This document shows positions 7,346 through 12,802 of a stretch of DNA of 12,802 bases, one piece after another (position 1 is the stretch's first letter; the number at the start of each line of letters is the position of its first letter). Location: the NCBI GenBank assembly GCA_023433185.1, contig JAEZEN010000177.1, forward strand, positions 1-12,802. The letters run 5' to 3'. The DNA is from Pseudomonadota bacterium. GTDB taxonomy: Bacteria > Pseudomonadota > Alphaproteobacteria > Rhizobiales > Kaistiaceae. Position numbers and translations under genes: made by a program. Below the pieces are notes generated by a model. The model was not told where the DNA came from, did no database searches, and saw only the letters and a list, made by a program, of their open reading frames with translations.

Positions 7346-7627
7346 ATGAAGCGATCGCGTCCAAGCATTCTGGGTTCGGCGGTCCGCACCGCCGGAAGGA
7401 CCGCCATCATCGCCGGAACGGCCACGGCGGTGTCCGGCAAGGTCGCCGCCAGGCAGGCCGCCGGCGGCACTCCGCCGCCCGCAGCCGAGCCGGCGGCTGC
7501 CGCTGCGGCGCCCGCTGGCCTCACCAGCGAGGCGATGGAGCAACTCAAGAAGCTCAGCGAGCTCCATCAGGCGGGGATCCTGACCGACGACGAGTTCGCG
7601 ACCCAGAAGGCGCGCATTCTCGGCTGA
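7346..7627 (+). CDS. Small SHOCT-domain protein
   Basis: A 93-residue protein. ATG 7346 is preferred over the in-frame TTG at 7313 because AAAGGA (7331-7336) sits 9 nt before it and the basic start MKRSRP is natural. The first third is basic, with a weakly hydrophobic stretch AIIAGTATAV (about 20-29). The middle is a low-complexity linker of Ala and Pro (about 38-58). The last 30 residues form a SHOCT motif: EQLKKLSELHQAGILTDDEF followed by KARILG. SHOCT is a short C-terminal helix-pair motif found on many unrelated proteins and thought to mediate oligomerisation or membrane and stress functions. Nothing identifies a specific job here. It is divergent from the AI-2E gene and 92 nt ahead of a lipoprotein gene. 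Confidence 0.85.
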   Translation: MKRSRPSILGSAVRTAGRTAIIAGTATAVSGKVAARQAAGGTPPPAAEPAAAAAAPAGLTSEAMEQLKKLSELHQAGILTDDEFATQKARILG

Positions 7628-7719
7628 AGCGTCCCGCGAACACCGCCGGCGAGGACGCGGAACGTCCAGCCCGCGTCGACGGCACAGGTCGCACCAGACG
7701 ACCGACGGGAGGAAACGAC

Positions 7720-8004
7720 ATGCGAACGATCAAGCCGCTCATCATCCTCATGGTCGCCGCGGCGGCGCTCTCTGCGTGCACCCCGGCGGGCCGGAACGCG
7801 ACCTATGGTGCCGCTGCAGGCACGGTCCTCGGCGGCGCGGTCGGCGGGGTTCTCGGGCGCACGCCGGCGGGCATCATCACGGGCGCGACCATCGGTGCGG
7901 TGTCGGGGGCGATCATCGCCGCCAACAACACGACCAAGCCCCCGGGCTGGTGCGTGTGGCGCGACCGCCAGACCGGTCACTACTTCTACGCTCCCTGTCC
8001 GTAA
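7720..8004 (+). CDS. Small glycine-zipper lipoprotein
   Basis: A 94-residue protein with a strong ribosome-binding site GGGAGGA (7707-7713) 6 nt before ATG 7720. The signal peptide MRTIKP plus a hydrophobic core ends in the lipobox LSAC, so C20 should be lipid-modified and the protein held in the outer or inner membrane facing the periplasm. Residues about 28-68 are glycine-zipper repeats (GAAAGTVLGGAVGG, then GIITGATIGAVSGA), typical of membrane-inserting or oligomerising hairpins in small envelope-stress lipoproteins. The tail is aromatic and holds two cysteines, C78 in GWCVWRD and C93 in YAPCP, which could form a disulfide in the periplasm. The function is not known. It lies 92 nt after the SHOCT gene on the same strand and may share its regulation. 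Confidence 0.82.
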   Translation: MRTIKPLIILMVAAAALSACTPAGRNATYGAAAGTVLGGAVGGVLGRTPAGIITGATIGAVSGAIIAANNTTKPPGWCVWRDRQTGHYFYAPCP

Positions 8005-8209
8005 GGGCTTGCGTCGCGGCTCTCCGGGGGCGGGCGACCGGGACCGTGCGACCCGGCAGGCCTGACAGTGTCAATTCCGACGATGGGGGCGTAGCGTCCG
8101 GGGCCCGTCGGCGGTATCGTGGATCGAAACATGTTCGGTGGTCCGCGACCGCAGAGCTTGACCGGCCCATGAGCCGGAGCGGTGGCGGCAAAGCCGGCTG
8201 GGGGGAAAC
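8005..8209. promoter_or_regulatory. Leader region ahead of the AbgT gene
   Basis: This 205-nt stretch is the longest gene-free gap and should hold the promoter of the transporter/peptidase unit. It has two small inverted repeats: TGACA-G-TGTCA (8063-8073), and CGAAACATGTTCG (8125-8137), palindromic apart from one extra A. Either could be a regulator site. I found no convincing -35/-10 pair, no riboswitch-like folding and no T-tract terminator. Confidence 0.3.
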
Positions 8210-9760
8210 ATGGCCGCAACGCAGGCTCAGCCGCGGACGCTCATGGCGCGATTCCTTGACGGGATCGAGCGGGTCGGGAACATGGTTCCCCACCCGGTCG
8301 TCATCTTCCTCATCCTCATCGCCATCGTGATCGTGCTCTCGGCGTTCCTGTCGCTGTTCGGGGCGACGGTGAGCTTCGAGCGGATCGACCCCGAGACCGG
8401 CGCGATCGAGATCGCGACGACCGGGATCAACAGCCTGCTCAGCGTCGACGGCATCCGCTTCATGTATTCGTCGCTGGTGCCGAACTTCATGGCCTTCACC
8501 GCCGTCGGCCTGATGATCGCGGCGATGATCGGCGCCGGTGTCGCCGAGGCCTCGGGCCTGGTGACGACGCTGATCCGGAAGCTCGTCGCGGTGTCGCCCG
8601 GCTGGGCGCTCAGCTACATCCTCGCCTTTGTCGGCATCCTGTCGAGCGTCGCCGCCGATGCCGGCTACCTCGTCCTCCTGCCGCTCGCCGGCGTCGCCTA
8701 TCTCGCGGTCGGCCGCAATCCGCTTGCCGGCCTCGCGCTGGGCTTCGCTGCGGTGGCCGCCGCCTTCACCGTCAACATGCTGATCAAGCCGGTCGACGCG
8801 GTGCTCGTCGAGTTCACCAACGACGCGGCCCGCCTCGTCGATCCGGACGCCTCCGTCGGCCTCGCCTCGAACCTCTGGTTCTCGATCGTGTCGGTCATCT
8901 TCCTGACCATCCTGATCGCGGTGGTGAACAATCGGATCATCGAGCCGCGTCTCGGCCCCTACGACAAGTCGAACGCCGATCCGGCCGCGGTGCAGGACCA
9001 GCCCGACACCCTCTCGGCGCAGGAATCGCGCGGGCTGCGCTTCGCCGGGCTTGGCCTCCTCGGCCTGATCGCCGTCATGGCCCTCCTGACACTGCCGGGC
9101 GGGGCGCCCCTCCGCAACCCGGCGACCGGCGAACTGATCGGCAACTCGCCGTTCATGAACCAGCTCATCACCTTCATCGTCCTGATGTTCCTGGTGACCG
9201 GGTGGTGCTACGGCATCGGCGCCGGCACGCTCCGCACGCTCACCGACGTGATCCGGGCCATGGAGAAGGCGGTGACGGGCCTCGGCGGCACGATCTTCCT
9301 GTTCTTCGTGCTCAGCCAGTGCGTCGCCTACTTCACCTACACCAATATCGGCACGGTGCTGGCGCTCGGCCTCGGCGGCATCCTGCAGAGCAGCGACATC
9401 GGCGCGCTGTCGCTGCTGCTCGGCTTCATCGTCGTGGTGGCGATCATCGACCTCCTGCTCACCGGCGCGATCGCCAAGTGGGCGATCTTCGCGCCGGTCT
9501 TCGTGCCGCTCCTCATGAGCCTCGGCGTCGAGCGGGAGGCGGTGCTCGCGGCCTACCGGGTCGGCGACTCGCCGATGAACGCCATCACGCCGCTCAACGC
9601 CTATTTCGCCCTGATGGTCGGCTTCACCCAGAAATACGACCGCAACTCGGGGGTCGGCACCGTCGTGTCGATGATGCTGCCCTACACGCTCTGGATCTTC
9701 GTCCTGTGGACGGCGCTGTTCGCGCTCTGGAAGATCCTCGGCCTGCCCTGGGGTCTGTGA
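8210..9760 (+). CDS. AbgT family transporter
   Basis: A 516-residue polytopic membrane protein, normal length for AbgT. The start is ATG 8210 with a G-rich ribosome-binding site (8200-8207) just upstream; the in-frame ATG at 8243 has none. Hydrophobic helices cover most of the chain from about residue 29. Family signatures include FTVNMLIKPVDAVL (N189 region), AYFTYTNIGTV, and the C-terminal GDSPMNAITPL (from residue 452) followed by YFALMVGFTQKYD and a late GVGTVVSMMLPYTLW. AbgT of E. coli imports p-aminobenzoyl-glutamate, while MtrF and YdaH relatives have been reported to export sulfonamide-type antimetabolites. The M20 peptidase 22 nt downstream favours import of an amide-linked substrate for cleavage, though export cannot be excluded. 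It sits in the inner membrane. Confidence 0.92.
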   Translation: MAATQAQPRTLMARFLDGIERVGNMVPHPVVIFLILIAIVIVLSAFLSLFGATVSFERIDPETGAIEIATTGINSLLSVDGIRFMYSSLVPNFMAFTAVGLMIAAMIGAGVAEASGLVTTLIRKLVAVSPGWALSYILAFVGILSSVAADAGYLVLLPLAGVAYLAVGRNPLAGLALGFAAVAAAFTVNMLIKPVDAVLVEFTNDAARLVDPDASVGLASNLWFSIVSVIFLTILIAVVNNRIIEPRLGPYDKSNADPAAVQDQPDTLSAQESRGLRFAGLGLLGLIAVMALLTLPGGAPLRNPATGELIGNSPFMNQLITFIVLMFLVTGWCYGIGAGTLRTLTDVIRAMEKAVTGLGGTIFLFFVLSQCVAYFTYTNIGTVLALGLGGILQSSDIGALSLLLGFIVVVAIIDLLLTGAIAKWAIFAPVFVPLLMSLGVEREAVLAAYRVGDSPMNAITPLNAYFALMVGFTQKYDRNSGVGTVVSMMLPYTLWIFVLWTALFALWKILGLPWGL

Positions 9761-9782
9761 GCGGAGGGAGAGGAAGTTCGCC

Positions 9783-10988
9783 ATGACCAATGCCGCAGAC
9801 CTCGTCGATGCCGAGGGTGCCGTCGCCCGCCTCATGGACTTCCTCGCCGTCGAGGGTGTCACCGGTTGCGAGGCGGCGATCGCCGGGGCCGTGCGCGAGG
9901 CGCTCCTCGCAGTCGGCGTGCCCCCGTCCGCGATCCGCTTCGACGACGCCAATACGCGCATCCCGGTGCCGACCGAGACCGGGAACCTCATCGTCGACCT
10001 CGCCGGCGCGCGACCCGGTCCGCGGCTCCTGTTCTCCTGCCACCTCGATACCGTGCCGCTCTGCGCGGGCGCGAGGCCGCGGATCGAAGGCGAGCGCATC
10101 GTCTCCGACGGCACCACCGCCCTCGGCGGCGACAACCGGACCGGATGCGCGGTGCTGGTGGTGCTCGCCGAGACGCTGATCCGGAACGAGCTGCCGCATC
10201 CGCCGGTCACGCTCCTCTTCACGGTGCGCGAGGAGAGCGGCCTTCATGGCGCCCGCGAACTCGATCCGAAGGACCTCGGCGGCGCGGCGATGTGCATCAA
10301 CGTCGACGGCCAGAAGCCGGCCGATCTGATCATCGGCGCCGTCGGGCAGGAGAACTGGGAGGTCGAGATCGTCGGCAAGGCGTCGCATGCCGGCGTCGCT
10401 CCCGAGAAGGGGATCTCGGCGACCATGGTCGCGGCGCTCGGCCTGGTCGGGGCGCGGGATGCCGGCTGGTTCGGCAAGGTCGAGAAGCCGGATGGGACCG
10501 GCAGCAGCAATGTCGGCATCTTCGGCGGCCGGGAGGGGCTGGTCGCCGCCGGCGACGCGACCAACGTCGTTACCGACTACGCCTGGCTGAAGGGCGAGGC
10601 GCGGAGCCCCGATGCGGCGTTCGCGAAACGGATCGGCGAGGGCTACCGCGCGGCCTTCGAGTCCGCCCGCGCCGCGGTGACCGACAGCGCGGGCGAGGCC
10701 GCGAAGGTGACGTTCACGCAGACCACGGCATATCCGCCGTTCCGCCTCGACGAGACCCAGCCCGTGATCCGGCGCGCCGACCGCGCGCTCGAAGCGCTCG
10801 GCATCGTCCCCAATCATGTGTTCTCGAATGGCGGCCTCGACGCCAACTGGCTCGACAAGGCCGGCATCCCGACGGTCACCATCTCGGCCGGACAGGCCGA
10901 GATCCACACCGTCAAGGAATACGTGAACATCCCGGAATACGTGGCCGGCTGCCGGATCGCCGTCCTCCTTGCGACGCTGGACGATTGA
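9783..10988 (+). CDS. M20 family metallopeptidase, PepT-like
   Basis: A 401-residue cytoplasmic protein with no signal peptide. ATG 9783 follows AGGAAG (9771-9776) by 6 nt. All di-zinc M20 landmarks are present: HLDTVP (H87, D89), LGGDNRTG (bridging D117), REESGLHG (E150 general base, E151 metal ligand), NVDG (D175) and IHTVKEY near the C-terminus (H375). A dimerisation domain with GKASHAGVAPEKG lies between. The spacing and the GGDN and IHT motifs resemble tripeptide aminopeptidase PepT and its relatives more than the AbgA/AbgB amidohydrolase subunits. The enzyme should cleave a peptide or N-acyl/aminoacyl amide bond. It is 22 nt after the AbgT transporter, so it most likely processes what that carrier brings in. 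No frameshift or missing ligand is seen. Confidence 0.92.
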   Translation: MTNAADLVDAEGAVARLMDFLAVEGVTGCEAAIAGAVREALLAVGVPPSAIRFDDANTRIPVPTETGNLIVDLAGARPGPRLLFSCHLDTVPLCAGARPRIEGERIVSDGTTALGGDNRTGCAVLVVLAETLIRNELPHPPVTLLFTVREESGLHGARELDPKDLGGAAMCINVDGQKPADLIIGAVGQENWEVEIVGKASHAGVAPEKGISATMVAALGLVGARDAGWFGKVEKPDGTGSSNVGIFGGREGLVAAGDATNVVTDYAWLKGEARSPDAAFAKRIGEGYRAAFESARAAVTDSAGEAAKVTFTQTTAYPPFRLDETQPVIRRADRALEALGIVPNHVFSNGGLDANWLDKAGIPTVTISAGQAEIHTVKEYVNIPEYVAGCRIAVLLATLDD

Positions 10989-11035
10989 TCGGCCGCAGTA
11001 CCATGACCGGGGCCGGCGGGACATGCAGGTGACGC

Positions 11036-11050
11036 AGGGGGTGGAGTGGA
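11036..11050 (+). promoter_or_regulatory. Overlapping ribosome-binding sites for the SLC13 gene
   Basis: AGGGGG (11036-11041) lies 4 nt before GTG 11046, and GGAGTGGA (11043-11050) lies 4 nt before TTG 11055. No ATG is available near the first helix in this frame, so a non-ATG start is required, and the purine-rich stretch supports either. Confidence 0.45.
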
Positions 11051-12802
11051 ATTCTTGAGCCCGATCACCGCGACCGCCGGCATCATCGTCCTCGTCGTCA
11101 TCCTGTTCGTCTGGAACCGGCTGCCGGTCGTCTTCGTCGCCATCTTCACGGCGCTGGCGCTGTGGGCGACGGGCGTCCTCAGCCTCAACCAGGCGCTTGC
11201 CGGCTTCGGCGATCCGGCGGTGATCTTCATCGCCTCGCTCTTCGTGGTCAGCGCCGGCCTTGAGATGACGGGCGTCACCGCCTGGGCGGGCCAACTCCTC
11301 ATCCGCTACGCCGGCGAGGACAGTCGCGCCCGCCTCCTCGTCCTGATGATGGTGCTGGTCGCGCTGCTCACGGCGCTGATCACGGTCAACGGCGCGGTTG
11401 CGGCACTCCTCCCGGTGGTGGTGGTCATCGCCGTCCGGCTCAAGTGGCACTCCTCGCAGCTCCTGATGCCGATGGTGTTTTCGGCCCATGCCGGCTCGCT
11501 GCTGGCGCTCACCGGCACCCCGGTCAACGTGCTGGTCTCCGAGGCGGCGGCCGATGCCGGTGTCGGGGCGTTCGGCTTCTTCGAGTTCGCGCTTGCCGGC
11601 GTGCCGGTCCTTGCCGGCTCGATCCTGATCATGGTGGTCTTCGGCCGCCATCTCCTGCCCAACCGCAACGGCGAGACGATGCCGGCCGACTTCAGCCGTC
11701 ACGCCAAGACGCTGGTCGAGCAGTACGGGCTGGCGAGCGGCGTGTTCCAGTTGCGGGTGCGCGCCACGTCCCCCTATGCCGGTAGCCCGCGCGCCGCGCT
11801 CGATCTCGCCGGGCACGGGGGGCTCGAACTGATCGCGGTCCAGGACAGGGACACCGGCCAGCCGCTCCGCCGCGCCGAGATCATGGAGGGGGACATCCTG
11901 CTCGTGCGGGGCGAGCCGGAGCCCGCCGCCGTCTTCGCCGCAGCGATGCATCTCGCCTTCCGCGAGGAGGGCGACGCCAACGGGCAGGGCGAGGATGTGC
12001 TGTTCAACGCCCGTTCCGGTCTCGCCGAGGTGCTGATACCGCCCCGCTCGAAGCTCATCGGCCAGACCGCCTTTCCCGGGATGGTGACCGAGAGCGGCGA
12101 CCTCGTGGTGCTGGCCATCCAGCGCGGCGGCGAGACGATCGCGCCCTACCCCGGCGTTCGCGAGCGTGGCAGCGTCGCGCTCCGCGCCGGCGACAGCCTT
12201 CTCCTCCAGGGCACGTGGAAGGCCCTCGACATCCGCCTCAACGATCCCGACGTCGTGGTGGTCGACTCGCCGGACCTGGTGCGCCGGCAGGCCGTGCCGC
12301 TGGGCCCCGGCGCGGTCCACGCGATCGTCATCCTCATTGCGATGGTCGTCCTGCTCGCCACCGGCCTCGTGCCGCCCTCGGTGGCGGGGCTGCTCGCGGC
12401 CGGTGCCATCGTGCTCACCGGCATCATGCGGGTCGACCAGGCCTACCGCGCGATCGAGTGGACCACCGTGATCCTCGTCGGGGCGATGATGCCGCTGTCG
12501 ACGGCGATGACCGTGTCGGGGGCGGCCGACATGCTGGCCGACGGGCTGATCTACGTCGTCGGCGAGGCCGGTCCCATGGCGCTCCTCGCGGGGCTCTTCA
12601 TCGTCACCGCGATCATGGGCCAGTTGATCTCGAACACCGCGACGGCGCTCATCATGATTCCGGTGGCCGTCGCTGCCGCGGTCGGCATGGGCGTCTCGCC
12701 GCGGCCGGTGCTGATGAGCCTGTGCATCGCCGGCTCGGCCTCGTTCCTGACGCCGATCGCGACGGCGACCAACATGATGGTGATGGGGCCGGGCGGCTAC
12801 AG
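11046..12802 (+). CDS. SLC13-type permease with two RCK_C (TrkA-C) domains, 3' partial
   Basis: The frame is open from about 11046 to the window edge with no stop (at least 585 residues). I start it at GTG 11046 (protein reads MEFLSPIT); TTG 11055 is the alternative. The first membrane half spans about residues 5-205, with TVNGAVAALLPV and ALTGTPVNVLVSEAA, as in divalent-anion/sodium symporter family proteins. Two soluble regulatory domains follow at about 234-303 and 322-396. Each has the RCK_C pattern of a strand-rich segment ending in a GDILLVRG- or GDSLLLQG-like turn. The second membrane half begins near 426 and includes the signature SNTATAL (S529-N530-T531) and, at the edge, TPIATATNMMVMGPGGY. 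Members move dicarboxylates, sulfate or similar anions with sodium; the substrate is not readable. It lies 57 nt after the peptidase on the same strand and is probably the same operon. Confidence 0.9.
   Translation, partial: MEFLSPITATAGIIVLVVILFVWNRLPVVFVAIFTALALWATGVLSLNQALAGFGDPAVIFIASLFVVSAGLEMTGVTAWAGQLLIRYAGEDSRARLLVLMMVLVALLTALITVNGAVAALLPVVVVIAVRLKWHSSQLLMPMVFSAHAGSLLALTGTPVNVLVSEAAADAGVGAFGFFEFALAGVPVLAGSILIMVVFGRHLLPNRNGETMPADFSRHAKTLVEQYGLASGVFQLRVRATSPYAGSPRAALDLAGHGGLELIAVQDRDTGQPLRRAEIMEGDILLVRGEPEPAAVFAAAMHLAFREEGDANGQGEDVLFNARSGLAEVLIPPRSKLIGQTAFPGMVTESGDLVVLAIQRGGETIAPYPGVRERGSVALRAGDSLLLQGTWKALDIRLNDPDVVVVDSPDLVRRQAVPLGPGAVHAIVILIAMVVLLATGLVPPSVAGLLAAGAIVLTGIMRVDQAYRAIEWTTVILVGAMMPLSTAMTVSGAADMLADGLIYVVGEAGPMALLAGLFIVTAIMGQLISNTATALIMIPVAVAAAVGMGVSPRPVLMSLCIAGSASFLTPIATATNMMVMGPGGY

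Noticed and set aside
7629..7658. GCGTCC/GGACGC inverted repeat after the SHOCT gene as a terminator
   Set aside because: A 6-bp stem with an 18-nt loop and no T tract; such pairings are frequent at this GC content.
8131..8172. 13-codon frame ahead of AbgT as a possible leader peptide
   Set aside because: No convincing ribosome-binding site, no run of regulatory codons, and no attenuator-like hairpin with a T tract after it.
7913..10222. 769-codon minus-strand frame opposite AbgT and the peptidase
   Set aside because: Its product is rich in Arg, Asp, Glu, Gln and His with no domain, and it is antisense to two well-supported genes. It is a composition artefact.
9624..12320. 898-codon minus-strand frame opposite the peptidase and SLC13 genes
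   Set aside because: Same pattern as the other antisense frames. The plus-strand genes have intact motifs and ribosome-binding sites.

Overview
The window is 12.8 kb of very GC-rich DNA (roughly 70% by eye, with G/C in most third codon positions). It is packed with ordinary bacterial genes. Codon use, Gram-negative-style signal peptides and a lipobox, and the gene families (PhyH/Gfo-Idh pair, AI-2E carrier, SHOCT protein, AbgT and SLC13 carriers) suggest a free-living alphaproteobacterium of the Hyphomicrobiales/Rhodospirillales kind. That assignment is inference. I saw no tRNA, rRNA, CRISPR array, insertion sequence, phage gene or integration site, and no gap between genes exceeds about 205 nt.

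Layout. (1) 1-1970, plus strand: the 3' part of a phytanoyl-CoA dioxygenase-like Fe(II)/2-oxoglutarate oxygenase, then a complete Gfo/Idh/MocA oxidoreductase. This looks like a small-molecule (sugar, polyol or similar) catabolic pair. (2) 2067-5608, plus strand: three successive alpha/beta-hydrolases of three different subtypes. Each carries an N-terminal membrane anchor or signal peptide, and the last two overlap by 4 nt. A four-helix membrane protein follows at 5691-6101. (3) 6117-7232, minus strand: an AI-2E family membrane protein, convergent with the four-helix protein. It is divergent from a small SHOCT-domain protein (7346-7627), which is followed by a glycine-zipper lipoprotein (7720-8004). 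(4) 8210-12802, plus strand: an AbgT-family transporter, a PepT-like M20 metallopeptidase 22 nt downstream, and an SLC13-type permease with two RCK_C domains that runs off the right edge. This reads as a peptide or aminoacyl-conjugate uptake and hydrolysis unit with a second anion transporter behind it.

Several starts differ from the longest open frame. The first hydrolase is best started at GTG 2067, the AI-2E gene at 7232 and the SHOCT gene at ATG 7346. The oxygenase has no start in the window, and the SLC13 gene has a GTG or TTG start and no stop in the window.

I do not see a clear novel system. The least ordinary part is the run of three exported alpha/beta-hydrolases with a small membrane protein behind it. 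The very long antisense frames (up to about 960 codons) are best explained as high-GC shadows.
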